A stretch of DNA of 64,000 nucleotides from Torymus aiolomorphi (lineage: Eukaryota > Arthropoda > Insecta > Hymenoptera > Torymidae): the NCBI GenBank assembly GCA_036365515.1, contig CM070873.1:214319376-214383375 (forward strand), read 5' to 3'. The notes beneath the pieces are model-generated. The model worked only from the letters and a program-made list of their open reading frames with translations. It did no database searches and was not told the DNA's origin. Below are positions 1-11,137 of the stretch, piece by piece (positions within the stretch are counted from its first letter, which is position 1; each line of letters begins with the position of its first letter). The position numbers and the translations under genes were made by a program.

Positions 1-95
1 TAACCAATGACACATCCGCGAGCCCCTGGCTCACTCGATTAGTGAGCAGGTCGTCAGCGAGTACGGCGCCGTTCGTGTTTATTTGTAAACCGTTG
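1..95 (-). CDS. Non-LTR retrotransposon ORF2, N-terminal fragment
   Basis: On the minus strand the frame that overlaps the end of ORF1 stays open from the ORF1 stop to the window edge. It encodes LQINTN, then a run of small and hydrophobic residues ending SLV. This is how the apurinic-like endonuclease domain of R1/Jockey-type ORF2 proteins begins: a first strand with a conserved Asn, then a helix, then the second strand. Only about 30 residues are in the window, so no catalytic residue beyond the first strand can be checked. ORF1 ends in an ATGA overlap, but that ATG leads to a stop after a few codons, so the ORF2 start is unclear. The assignment rests on position and the short motif. Confidence 0.6.
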
Positions 96-1451
96 TCATT
101 TTTTAGGCCGCTTTAACTTTTCTAGCTCGTCCCTGAAAGCGACGCATGTCCTCGTGCCCGGGAAATGTGCTAGCTCAGTGGCCGCAACCCTGCGTTTTTT
201 ACACAAGAAGCAGGCCTGACCATCCGGTCTCGCGCGACAGTCCCTGGCCACGTGATCTGGTTTTCCACATTTCCTACATAATGCACTACGATCCTCGTCC
301 TTACAGTCCTTTTTCAGATGCCCAAAGCCTTGGCATCTGAAACATCGCGGAACCACTATTCGCTTTCTAACTCGGTAGCTGAAATACCCTATTTTAATCC
401 TCCCTATCCTTAGGAGAGTCATGGACGCAGTCTCGTCCATTTCGACTATGGCCATCCTCCGCTCTCCTCCCCCTACGTCAAATACGTGGGTGCTAAGGTT
501 ACACATGTCGCTTACCTCCTCCTTAATCGCGGCGTTTACCTGTTCTTCGGTGGTCACGCACGTCATTCCACCTATTTCCAGTGTAAGCCTTGGATTGAGG
601 CCTTTAACCTGGTATTCATTTCCCAGATTTTCCTGGATAACTCTCTGGAAGGCCTCCTTGTCTTCCGATCGCTTCTCCGGTTCTAAGAGAACCCCACCGT
701 TTTTAGTCAGTCGGGTGTTTCTCACGACCGCCTTCGCTTCCTCAGGTTTAACCTTAGAAGTGAGGTCCTTAAGTATCTCTGCATAGCTCTTCTTCCCGGT
801 TGACGTTATGTGTATTGCGCATCGTCGAGGCCGAGGATTTACCTTCTTCTCCTTCCTGTCCTGTTGCTGCTGTTGAGGACCCATGATCTTCCCACTATCT
901 GGCCGCGTCGGCTTCTTTTTCCTGGTGACTGTGGTGAATCCGTTCTGCTCCATCCTCCCTCTTTTGGATGGGAAATCCTGCATCGGGCTGTCCCTTAATC
1001 GACGCTTTTTGCTCGGAGTCGGCTTCCCCGCTGCTCGCTCTCTAATTACCGGTGCTTCCTCATTTCTCTCATCTGCTGCCGTTCCACGTGCTGGTTGTAC
1101 CCCGGCTGAGCGGACTTCCTCTAGAGCCTCGGCCGCCGCGGTCAGAACTATTATCCCATCTTTTACCGGCATTGCGATGTTCTTCTGCTTCGAAGTCATG
1201 TCCCGCATGCATCTCAGTAGGCGCTTCATGACGTCCAAGATTTCTCTCATTCTCTCCGATTGGTCCCGCTGATCTCTACTCTCACTTACCAGCCGCGTCA
1301 TCTCCTGGGCGAATGTGCTAGTTCCATCGGATCTGCTATCACTCGCCACATCCAGGATCGTTCGGGCTATGCGGTCAGTCGGCGTGTTCGCTCCGCCTTC
1401 CCTTCCTTGGATTTCTACATCTATATCTTTGATTTTGAGGTGAGTCATCAT
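96..1451 (-). CDS. Non-LTR retrotransposon ORF1 (gag-like, zinc knuckles)
   Basis: A 451-residue nucleic-acid-binding protein, the structural ORF1 product of an R1/Jockey-group LINE-like element. The N-terminal 200 residues are charged and low in complexity (basic clusters, poly-Gln near residue 195). The centre (about 215-365) fits the RNA-binding region of insect ORF1 proteins. The C-terminus holds three zinc knuckles: CFRCQGFGHLKKDC at about 370-383, CRKCGKPDHVARDC at about 392-405, and a longer CX2C-H-C knuckle at about 414-436. This triple arrangement is characteristic of these gag-like proteins. The frame is intact from ATG (1449-1451) to TGA (96-98), so the copy may be fairly young. 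ORF2 overlaps its 3' end. The codons are GC-richer than the satellite it sits in. The exact clade is not resolved without the reverse transcriptase. Confidence 0.85.
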   Translation of the reverse strand: MMTHLKIKDIDVEIQGREGGANTPTDRIARTILDVASDSRSDGTSTFAQEMTRLVSESRDQRDQSERMREILDVMKRLLRCMRDMTSKQKNIAMPVKDGIIVLTAAAEALEEVRSAGVQPARGTAADERNEEAPVIRERAAGKPTPSKKRRLRDSPMQDFPSKRGRMEQNGFTTVTRKKKPTRPDSGKIMGPQQQQQDRKEKKVNPRPRRCAIHITSTGKKSYAEILKDLTSKVKPEEAKAVVRNTRLTKNGGVLLEPEKRSEDKEAFQRVIQENLGNEYQVKGLNPRLTLEIGGMTCVTTEEQVNAAIKEEVSDMCNLSTHVFDVGGGERRMAIVEMDETASMTLLRIGRIKIGYFSYRVRKRIVVPRCFRCQGFGHLKKDCKDEDRSALCRKCGKPDHVARDCRARPDGQACFLCKKRRVAATELAHFPGTRTCVAFRDELEKLKRPKK

Positions 1452-1893
1452 GCATACAATCTGTGTTTTAAGACGGTTCGCCCATTATGGGAGCCACACC
1501 TCTGTGTGGCTACTATCCCCGCCTGTAAGAAACCCTATTTATGGGTGCCGAAGCCGAGAGGCGGTTTGTCGGACGGTCACTCCTATCGACACCTAGTGAC
1601 TCTACAGAAAAAGGTTACGGGATAGGCCCGCGCCATAATGAAGCAAAAGGTTTAACGTCACCCCTGCCGAGTGGGCGATGTTGGGTCCGTCCCAACACCT
1701 GACCCAAACCTCAGGCTAGACGGTGTGCGATTTGCCCTACGCAGCTTCGGGTATAAGGAAATATTGACCATGTAATCCTTCACACCTGCGCCCGCCTGAC
1801 CTGGTTCAACCCTTCCATTGGCTCCAGTCGGTGGATACGTGTTGCTCTTCCCACATTGAACATGCACTTTCACTAGGTTTTCGCCCGTATTTC
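1452..1893 (-). mobile_element. 5' UTR of the non-LTR retrotransposon
   Basis: These roughly 440 bases lie between the ORF1 start and the first recognisable 93-bp satellite monomer, near 1894. Base composition matches the element and not the AT-rich satellite. No convincing ORF is present; the short open frames here are not coding-like. The junction with satellite DNA at about 1890 marks the element's 5' end, so it inserted into satellite A. Confidence 0.6.
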
Positions 1894-2279
1894 AGGATAC
1901 GTATATTAAGGAATTACGTAGATATGCAACAATAAGCAAGAGAATTATTTAAACCATTTTTATACCCAAGTAGGCGGGGGATATGAGATTCACGCATATA
2001 AGGAAGTCACGTAGACATGAAAAAAATAAGCAAAACGTTTATTTAAATAATTTTTAAACCCAAGTAGGATGTGGGAAATAAGGTCCACGCATATAAGGGA
2101 GTCATGTAGATATGAAAAAATAAGCCAAACGATAATTTAAATAATTTTTAAACCCAAGTAAGCAGGGAGTATGAGGTCCACGCGTATAAGGGAGTCATGT
2201 AGACATGAAAAAATAAGCAAAACGATTATTCAAATAATGTTTAAACCCAAGTAACCGGGTGACGCGAGTTCCACGCATA
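1894..2279 (-). repeat. Satellite A array (93-bp monomer), minus orientation
   Basis: About four monomers of an AT-rich tandem repeat recognised by CCCAAGTAGG, ATATAAGG and GTAGACATG blocks. Spacing of the CCCTTATATG block elsewhere in the family is 93, 93 and 92 bp (3844, 3937, 4030, 4122). The array is read on the minus strand here. It is interrupted on the left by the non-LTR element and on the right by mariner at a TA. Confidence 0.85.
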
Positions 2280-3581
2280 CGTGGTGTGTTAAAAAAGTAA
2301 GGTGACTTACTTGCAGTCGATTTTCGTTTTTTTTTCTTATATTGGTACACACGTCCCGAACATGTGTTTACAGTTTCAAGTTTATAGCATTCTTTGTTTG
2401 TTTGTGAGAAGCATAAAGGTTAGAAGTGTTTTTGTGTGCTCGGCGATTTTCTGCTGTCGATAAAAATGGATCAAAGAATTTGCATCAAATTTTGTGTAAA
2501 AAATGGAATTAAGTGCTCCAAAGTACTTGAAATGTTGATAGTGTCATAGGGCGAGTCTACTCTGAGCAAAACAAATGTTTATAAATGGTACAAGCTCTTC
2601 CAAGAAGGACGAGAAGATGCCAATGACGAACCTCGTTCTGGACGCCCGAGCACGTCAATAACTGGTGAAAACGTTGAAGAATTGAAAAAAATGTTGTTGG
2701 AGAATCGTCGAATCACCATTAGACAAGTTGCTGATGACATCGGCATCTCGATTGGCTCATGCCATGCAATTTTTTCGGATGTTTTGGGCATGAGACGTGT
2801 GTCAGCGAAGTTTGTTCCGAAACTGCTTAATTTTGATCAGAAGAACCATCGCATGAGCATCGTCCAGGAGCTGTTGGATAACGTCAATGATGATCCTAAT
2901 TAGCTTAAAAGGATTATAACTGGTGACGAATCATGGGTATATGGTTATGACGTCGAAACCAAAGCCCAATCGTCCGAATGGAAGAGCCTAGAAGAGACAA
3001 GACCGAAAAAAGCACGCCAAGTTCATTCCAATGTCAAAGTTTTGCTAACTGTTTTCTTCGATTACCGCGGCGTAGTGCATTCGGAGTTTTTGTCACAAGG
3101 TCGTACGGTTAATAAGGAGTATTACTTTGAAATTATGCACCGTTTGCGAGAAGCAATTCGAAAAAAACGTCCGGCGTTGTGGAAAAATAATTCATGGCTT
3201 TTGCATCACGATAATGCACCCGCTCACTCATCTTTGCTTGTGCGTGATTTTTTGGCCAAAACCAAAACAAAAATCATGCCTCAGCCACCATATTCACCAG
3301 ATTTGGCCCCCTGCGTCTTTTTTCTGTTCCCAAAACTGAAGAGACCCATGAAAGGACGAAGATTTTCAACGATTGAGGAGATAAAGACTGAATCCCTGGA
3401 AGAGCTCAAGGCTATACCAGAAAATGCTTATCAGAAGTGCTTCGAGGGTTGGAAAAAGCGTTGGCACAAGTGTATTATATCTGAAGGGGATTACTTTCAA
3501 GAGGACAACATGAATATTGATGAACAAATAAATATTTTTTGATAAAAAAATAAAGTCACCTTACTTTTTGAACACACCACG
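2280..3581 (+). mobile_element. mariner-family DNA transposon, 1.3 kb
   Basis: The ends are inverted repeats of about 28 bp: CGTGGTGTGTTAAAAAAGTA at the left and its near-perfect complement at the right. A TA dinucleotide flanks each end (2278-2279 and 3582-3583), as expected for the Tc1/mariner superfamily. The total length of 1302 bp is the usual full-length mariner size. It sits inside a satellite A monomer. The transposase inside is broken, so this copy could move only with help from another source. Confidence 0.93.
2466..3542 (+). pseudogene. mariner transposase, inactivated
   Basis: One frame runs from ATG at 2466 to the TGA at 3540-3542, close to the usual 340-350 residues, and is interrupted by TAG at 2547-2549 and TAG at 2901-2903. 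Family landmarks are clear: a helix-turn-helix N-terminal half; TGDESWVYGYD with the first catalytic Asp just after the second stop; HHDNAPAH with the second Asp; and PPYSPDLAP. The third catalytic Asp of the D34D triad should follow PDLAPC, but the codon is GTC (Val). Two nonsense codons plus loss of a catalytic residue make this a dead copy. Single-base changes could explain all three lesions. There are no frameshifts. Confidence 0.92.
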
Positions 3582-4178
3582 TATAACGGAGTTACTTAGA
3601 CGTGCGACGTAAGCAAGACTTTTATTTCAAAAATTCTTAACCTCTAGAACTCGACTCCCTTCTATGCGCGGACCTCGCGGCCGGGCTACATGAATATAAT
3701 AATTCTTTAAATAATAGTCATGCTTATTGTTGCATGTCTACGTGACTCCCTTATATGCGCGGAACTCATATTCCCCGCCTACTTGGGTTTAAAAATTCTT
3801 TAAATAATCTTTTTGCTTATTTTTTCATGTCTACATGATTCCCTTATATGCGTGGACCTCATATCCCCAGCCTACTTGGGTTTAAAAATTATTTAAATTA
3901 TCGTTTGTCTTATTTTTTCATGTCTACATGGCTCCCTTATATGCGTGGACCTCATATTCCCTGCCTACTTGGGTTTAAAAATTATTTAAATTATCGTTTG
4001 GCTTATTTTTTCATGTCTATATGACTCCCTTATATGCGTGAACCTTATATCTCCCGCCTACTTGAGTTTAAAAATATTTAAATTATTGTTTGGCTTATTT
4101 TTTCATGTCTACATGACTCCCTTATATGCGTGGACGTCATACTCCCTGCCTATTTGGGTTTAAACATTATTTCAATTA
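3582..4178 (+). repeat. Satellite A array with an orientation switch
   Basis: The first 60-70 bases continue the minus-oriented monomers that mariner split. Near 3640-3660 the orientation flips, and from there four to five monomers run in plus orientation with 93-bp spacing up to the foldback element at 4179. The unit near the flip is more GC-rich and diverged, as is common at array edges. Confidence 0.8.
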
Positions 4179-4803
4179 CACAGCCCCACAAAAAAGAAGA
4201 AAAGGTTCTGTACTTTAGATCAGACTATCATATCTCGGTGTATTTTGGCGCCCTAAGTACGATTCCAAGGTCAAAAAGCGTCCACCACCTCTGAATTTGG
4301 AGATATCATTACGTATAAGATTTTTGAGATATCTTGAAAAACAAAGTACAAACAATTTTTTTGTTAATCTTCTCTACAAATAATGTAGCATTGTTTGCGC
4401 CCTTCAAGACCAACTTTACACCATCCCTCTACAACTTTTTTCTCCGAGATCTAAATACGTGAATTTTGTAAACTCGCACATATCTCTTAAGATCAAATTC
4501 TTCATTTCTATCTCGAAATTTATATATTCAGATCTCCGAGATAAAAAACTGTAGAGGGATGGTGTAAAGTTGGTCTTGAAGGGCGCAAACAATGCTACAT
4601 TATTTTGTAGAAAAGATTAACAAAAAAACTGTTTTTATTTTGTTTTTTAAGATATTTCAAAAATCTCATACCTAATCATATCTCCAAATTCAGACGTGAT
4701 GAACGAATTCTGACCTTGGAATCATATTTAGGGGGCCAAAATACACCAAGATATGATAATCCGATCTAAAGTATAGAACCTTTTCATTTTTTGTTTGGTT
4801 GTG
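4179..4803. mobile_element. Foldback MITE, 625 bp, TTA target duplication
   Basis: The two halves are inverted copies (about 4179-4440 and 4545-4803) around a short AT-rich centre. The ends read CACAGCC... and ...GGTTGTG. The satellite sequence resumes exactly after a TTA present on both sides (4176-4178 and 4804-4806), so insertion into satellite A is well defined. No ORF is present. A three-base TTA duplication fits PIF/Harbinger-like elements, but the superfamily is not certain. Confidence 0.82.
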
Positions 4804-5115
4804 TTATCGTTTGACTTACTTTTTATGTCTACAGGACGCCCTTATATGCGTGGATCTCATATTCCCCGCCTACTTGGGTTTAAAAATTATTTAAATTATC
4901 GTTTGGCTTATTTCTTCATGTCTACATGACTCCCTTATATGCGTGAACCTCACATCCCCCGCCTACTTGGGTTTGAAAATCATTTAAGTAATCTTTTTGC
5001 TTATTTTTTCATATCTACATGACTCTCTTATATGCGTGGACCTTATTTACCACAGCCTACTTGGGTTTAAAAAATTTTTAAATTATCGTTTGGCTTATTT
5101 ATCCATGTCTACATG
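4804..5115 (+). repeat. Satellite A array, plus orientation
   Basis: About three to four 93-bp monomers with the CCCTTATATGCGTGGACCT and CTACTTGGGTTTAAAAA blocks, lying between two MITE insertions. Confidence 0.85.
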
Positions 5116-5548
5116 GGGGGGAGGGGGTCCAAAGTTTAGACGACACACTTGAAAACTGAAGTCAACTATAGACGTGCTCGGTTTCGATATAAGCTACTGC
5201 AGATTGTGCAAAATTTCGAAATTCTAAAAGACGAAAATTATATTTTCGAATGTAACAATTCACCTACTGTCCAAAACATCGAATTTCATCAATACGATTT
5301 CAAAGCAAAGATAACTTCTTTTTAATGATTTATTTCGAAATATGTTTATTGTATCCCTATTAAAATTCTATTAATGAAATTCGATGTTTTGGACAGTAGG
5401 TGAATTTTTACATTCGAGAATATGATTTTCGTAATTTAGAATTTCGAAATTTTGCACAATCTGCAGTACCTTATATCGAAACCGAGCACGTCTATAGTTG
5501 ACTTCAATTTTCAAGTGAGTCGCCTAAACTTTGAACCCCCCCCCCCCC
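5116..5548. mobile_element. Foldback MITE with G-run termini, 433 bp
   Basis: Long inverted arms (about 175 bp each) start with a G-run on the left and end with a C-run on the right. The arms include AACATCGAATTTCAT and its complement. Flanks are GTCTACATG (5107-5115) and GTCAACATG (5549-5557), a 9-bp target duplication with one mismatch. A G-rich terminus with an 8-10-bp duplication resembles Mutator-like MITEs, which is inference. It is noncoding. Confidence 0.78.
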
Positions 5549-5866
5549 GTCAACATGATTTCCTTATATGCGTGAAACTCACATCCCCCGCCTACTTGGG
5601 TTTAAAAATTATTTAAGTAATCTTTTTACTTATTTTTTCATATCTACATGACTCCCTTATATGCGTGAACCTCATACTCCCTGCTTACTTGGGTTTAAAA
5701 ATTATTTAAATTATCGTTTGGGTTACTTCTTCATGTCTACGTGACTTCCTTATATACGTGGACCCCACATCCCCCGCCTACTTGGGTTTAAAAATTATTT
5801 AAGTAATCTTTTTACTTATTTTTTCATATCTACATGACTCCCTTATATGCGTGGACCTTATTTTCC
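5549..5866 (+). repeat. Satellite A array, plus orientation, left flank of the giant foldback
   Basis: Three to four 93-bp monomers. The last one breaks off after GTGGACCTTATTTTCC, in the middle of the block that reads CTTATTTCCCACATCC in an intact monomer near 2065. The missing remainder is found at 14760, on the far side of the 8.9-kb insertion. Confidence 0.85.
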
Positions 5867-5871
5867 ATAAC

Positions 5872-7570
5872 GTCTATTAAGCTAGCAGATCACATTTATG
5901 ACCCGGGCTTATAAACAATACCATAATTTTCTGCTAATTTTCTGCTAATTTTCTACGCCCACCCCGATTTCTCTGCTCCAGCCGTTTCCGAGAAACATGC
6001 GATCTGCTAGATTAATATTAAGCTAGCAGACCATTTTTGGGTATCTTGGTGAGTAATTGCCTTAGCCAATTCGGAGAGGAGGCATGTTTTGGTGCTAATA
6101 TTTTCTGCTGCAAGATGCTCGGAGCCAAAAGTCCCAAAATCCTTCATAGGTTCCAGAACTGGACATAGACCCAGATTGATATTAAGCTAGCAGACCATTT
6201 TCGGGTATATTGGCGAGTTTTTTGCCTTAGCCAATTCGGAGAGGGGGTATATTTTGGTGCTAATTTTCTGCTGCAAGATACGCGGAGCCAAAAATCCCAA
6301 AATCCTTCGAGGGTCCAGAATCGGACATAGGCTCTTGGCTAAGAGAATCATTTTCTGCACAATCGGTTTATAGCAAAAAAAAAACTAAACAGTATTGTAG
6401 TGCTAATTTTATTCTAATTTTTTACGCCCACCTGGATTTTTCTGCTCCAGCCGTTTCCGAGAAACATCCGATCTGCTAGCTTAATATTAAGCTAGCAGAT
6501 CATTTCTCGGTATCGTGACGAGTTTTTGCATTAGCCAATTTGGGAAGGGCGCATATTATGGTGCTACTTTTCTGCTGCAAGACGCTCGGAGTCAATAGTC
6601 CCAAAATCTTTCGTAGGTCCCCGAACTGGACATAGATCCAGATTAATATTAAGCTAGCAGACCATTCTCGGGTACCTTGCGAGTGTTTGCAATACCGAAT
6701 TCGGAGAGGTGGCATATGTTGGTGCTAATTTTCTCCTGTAAGATGGTCGGAGCCAAAAATTCAAAAATCCTTCGGGGGCCCAGAATCGGATATAGGCCCT
6801 TGGCTAAGAGAATCATTTTCTGCATAATCGGTCTCTAACAAAAAAAAACTATCCAGTATTTTAGTGCCTATTTTCTGCTGATTTTCTACGCCCACCCGGA
6901 TTTCTCTGCTCCAGCCGTTTCCGAGAAACACGCGATCTGCTAGCTTAATATTAAGCTAGCAGACCCTTTGTCGGTATCTTGGCGAGTCTTTGTCTTAGCC
7001 ATTTCGGAGAGGGGGCATATTTTGGTGCTAATTTTCTGCTGCAAGATGCTGGGAGCCAAAAGCCCCAAAATCCTTCGTACATCCCAGAACTGGACATAGA
7101 CCCAGATTAATGTTAAGCTAGCAGACCATTTTCGGGTATCTTGGCGAGTCTTTGTCTTAGCCAATTCGGAGAGGGGGCATATTTTGGTGCTAATTTTCTG
7201 CTGCAAGATGCTCGGAGCCAAAAGCCCCAAAATCCTTCGTACGTCCCAGAACTGGGCATAGACTCAGATTGATGTTAAGCTAGCAGACCATTTGTCGGTA
7301 TCGTGACGAGTTTTTGCCTTAGCCAATTTGGGAAGGGCGTATATTTTGGTGCTAATTTTCTGCTGCAAGACGCTCGGAGCCAAAAGTCCCAGAATCTTTC
7401 GTAGGTCTGAAAGCTAGACATAGACCCGGATTGATATTAAGCTAGCAAACCATTTTCGGGTATCTTGCGAGTGTTTGCAATAGCGAATTCGGAGAAACGA
7501 CATATTTTGATGCTACTTTTCTGCTGTAAGATGGTCGGAGTCAAAAATCCAAAAATCCTTCGGGGGCCAA
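5872..7570 (-). repeat. Unit-B array, left arm of the giant foldback
   Basis: Tandem units of about 164 bp (AGCTAGCAG at 6021 and 6185, for example), each with GCTAGCAGACCATTTTC, CTTAGCCAATTCGGAGAG and TTTTCTGCTGCAAGATG blocks. They alternate with a second type of about 190 bp carrying CCAGCCGTTTCCGAGAAAC. Units join through a palindromic block, TTAATATTAA flanked by GCTAGC. The array is the reverse complement of 12880-14759. Open frames across these units are repeat artefacts. Confidence 0.88.
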
Positions 7571-7770
7571 GAATTGATGAAGCTGAAGTTACCCGCCACA
7601 CATTCTAACCGCCGGAAGACCCGTACTGAAATAGTGGGGCAAAATGAGACATGTAAAAATTTCGCATTAAATATTGTTTACAAGCATGCGAGTCACATAT
7701 AAGTGATGACAACCCATAGTAGCAATGATAAAATATATAAATCAGCATCAAACAATTTTTGGTGCTAATT
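7571..7770 (-). repeat. Single-copy subterminal segment of the left arm
   Basis: This segment runs from the GATGAAGCTGAAG block through GTGGGGCAAAATGAGACATG to ATAAATCAGCATCAAACAAT. It occurs once in each arm. Its inverted partner lies at about 12690-12880, between the B and C units. Confidence 0.85.
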
Positions 7771-10190
7771 ATTTAAATAAACAATTAAGCAGCTTACTTG
7801 CATAAAAAGCAAGGATATCCGCTGTTTTTCGAATTTTGGAGCTGTAACTCAGTTTCAAATTATGACCGGCTAACGAACCTGCTAGAGAATGTTCTTCTGA
7901 TATAGAAGAACATATCGGCGTAGCAAAATTTGCGGCACCAATTATTTAAATAAACAATTAAGCATCTTACTTGCATAAAAAACAAGGATATTCGTGGTTT
8001 TTCGAGTTTTGGTGGCTGAACTCCATTTGAAATTATGACAGGATAACCAAACAGCGGGAAAATATTCTTCTGATGTAGACAAACGCCTTCGCGTGGAAGA
8101 ATTAGCGGCACCAATTATTTAAATAAACAATTAAGAAGCTTACTTGCATGAAAAGCATGGATATCCGCGGCATTTCGAATTTTGGAGCTGTAACTCCGTT
8201 TCAAATTATGACCGGCGAACGAAACTGCGGGAGAATGTTCTTCTGATCTAGATGAATACATCCGCGTAGCAAAATTTGCGGCACCAATTATTTAAATAAA
8301 CAATTAAGCATCTTACTTGCATAAAAAGCAAGGATATCCGCGACTTTGCGAATTTTGGAACTGTAACTCCGTTTCAAATTATGACCAGCTAACGAAACTG
8401 CTGGAGAATGTTCTTCTGATGCAGAAGAACACATCCGCGTTAGAGAATTAGCGGCAACAATTATTTAAATAAACAATTAAGCTTCTTACTTGCATAAAAA
8501 GCAAGGACATCCATGGCTTTTCGAGTTTTGGAGCTGTAACTCCATTTCAAATTATGACCGGCTAACGAAACTGCGGGAGAATGTTCTTCTGATGTAGACG
8601 AACGCATCCGCGTAGAAGAATTTGCGGCACCAATTATTTAAATAAACAATTAAGCAGCTTACTTGCATAAAAAGCAAGGATATTCGTGGTTTTTCGAGTT
8701 TTGGTAGCTGAACTCCATTTGAAATTATGACAGGATAACCAGACAGCGGAAAAATGTTCTTCGGATGTAGACAAACGCCTCCGCATAGCAAAATTTGCGG
8801 CACCAATTATTTAAATAAACAATTAAGCATCTTACTTGCATAAAAGGCAAGGATATCCGCGGCTTTGCGAATTTCGGAACTGTAACTCCGTTTCAAATTA
8901 TGACCAGCTAATAAAACTGCTGGAGAAAGTTCTTCTGATGCAGAAGAACACATCGGCGTAGCAAAATTTCCGGCACCAATTATTTAAATAAACAATTAAG
9001 CATCTTACTTGCATAAAAAGCATGGATATCCGCGGCATTTCGAATTGTGGAGCTGTAACTCCGTTTCAAATTATAACCGGCTAACGAAACTGCGGGAGAA
9101 TGTTCTTCTGATGTAGACGAACACATCCGCGTAGCAAAATTGGCTGCACCAATTATTTAAATAAACAATTAAACATCTTACTTGCATACAAGGCAAGGAT
9201 ATCCGTGGCTTTGCAAATTTTGGAACTGTAACACCGTTTCAAATTATGACCAGCTAACTAAACTGCTGGAGAACGTTCTTCTGATGTAGAAGAACACATC
9301 CGTGTTGGAGAATTAGCGGCACCAGTTATTTAAATAAACATTTAAGGAGCTTACTTGCATGAAAAGCATGGATATAAGCGAATTTCGAATTTTGGAGCTG
9401 TAACTCCGTTTAAATTATGACCGGCGTACGAAACTGCGGGAGAATGTTCTTCTGATCTAGACGAATACATCCGCGTAGCAAAATTTGTGGCACCAATTAT
9501 TTAAATAAACAATTAAGCATCTTACTTGCATAAAAGGCAAGGATATCCGCGGCTTTGCGAATTTTGGAACTGTATCTCCGTTTCAAATTATGACCAGCTA
9601 ACGGAACTGCTGCAGAATGTTCTTCTGATGCAGAAGAACACATCCGCGTTGGAGAATTAGCGGCAACAATTATTTAAATAAACAATTAAGCTTCTTACTT
9701 GCATAAAAAGCAAGGACATCCATGGTTTTTCGAGTTTTGGTGGCTGAAATCCGTTTCAAATTATGACCGGCTAACTAAATTGTGGCAGAATGTTCTTCTG
9801 ATGTAGACGAACACATCCGCATAGCAGAATTTGCGGCACCAATTATTTAAATAAACAATTAAGCAGCTTACTTGCATAAAAAGCAAGGATATTCGTGGTT
9901 TTTCGAGTTTCGGAACTGTAACTCCGTTTCAAATTATGACCAGCTAATGAAACTGCTGAAGAAAGTTCTTCTGATGCAGAAGAACACATCGGCGTAGCAA
10001 AATTTCCGGCACCAATTATTTAAATAAACAGTTAAGCATCTTACTTGCATAAAAGGCAAGGATATCCGTGGCTTTGCAAATTTTGGAACTGTAACACCGT
10101 TTCAAATTATGAACAGCTAACTAAACTGCTGGAGAATGTTCTTCTGATGTAGGAGAGCACATCCGCGTTGGAGAATTAGCTCTTTATTAA
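7771..10190 (+). repeat. Unit-C array, 173-bp monomer, about 14 copies
   Basis: The anchor ATTTAAATAA recurs at 7771, 7944, 8117, 8290, 8463, 8636 and 8809, exactly 173 bp apart, and on to about 10190. Each unit has a CTTACTTGCATAAAAAGCA block, a CCGTTTCAAATTATGACC block and GAATGTTCTTCTGATG. Monomers fall into alternating subtypes (for example GAACACATCGGCG against GACGAACACATCC), which suggests higher-order duplication. One inverted partial copy lies at about 12481-12690. Confidence 0.92.
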
Positions 10191-11072
10191 GTAATAATAT
10201 TATATGTGATGTAACGGGCTAAAAGCTGTCCTCGGTGCGCTATATCTCAACGCGGACTTGCCGATGAACGGCGCAGCAATTGACAGGCGCGAGCACTTAC
10301 TCGTGCCAACCCTCAACGATTAGCGGCCCGTCAGCTCCGTGCTGTTGCTCGCCGTCGGCTGCTTTCAGCAGCAGCCGCGCCTTTTCGATCCGTTGCAACG
10401 CGCGACTTCGTCGTCGCGCTCTCTCTCGAGCGTGCTGCCCCAGCTGCTCAGTTATCACGCGAGTACTACGTACTCGCGACCGCGGAGGCCGACGGTATTC
10501 TTCACCGTGCCACCGAATAGGGAATTGAAAGTAGGATGCGTGAAATAATACGCGAACAAGTAAAAGCAAAGAATTATCTTTATTGCACCTGGAGGCTGTT
10601 CACTATTTACACGCGCGGCGCGTACTCGCACTCGCAAAGGCGGCTCGCGCCGACGTCGGCCGATCGCCGCGCACGATCGGCGCTCACGCGCGCGTCGGCG
10701 GCCTCGCTCGCTCGCCCGTCTCCGCTTCCTGGACGCTCGTCGTCCGCGGGGGAAGCGCGCGCTCGCCTGGCCAGGACTTACCTCCTCAGTTGCAGCGAGA
10801 AGGCCCGGTTGAACGCGCTCGACGGTGCCTGCTGCAGCGCGTCGCTGTGGCTCTCTCTCTCTCTCTCCTTCTTCGCTGCTACGGGCCTCGCCTTTCTCCC
10901 TCTCTCTCTCTCTCGCTCCTGCGAGTATCGGCCGTGAGGCTCTCTCTCACTCGCTCCCGTGAGTGAGCTCGGCCCCGCTGCTCTCTCTCGCTCTTTCGCT
11001 GCCTCGGTCGAGTGTGGCTATCTCTCCCTCTCCCTCAACTACCGGCGAACGAGGTTCTCGGAGCCGTGCTGC

Positions 11073-11137
<65 letters not shown>

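Noticed and set aside
7771..10190. CRISPR-like array
   Set aside because: The 173-bp units are contiguous with no unique spacers; this is a satellite array, and the DNA is eukaryotic.
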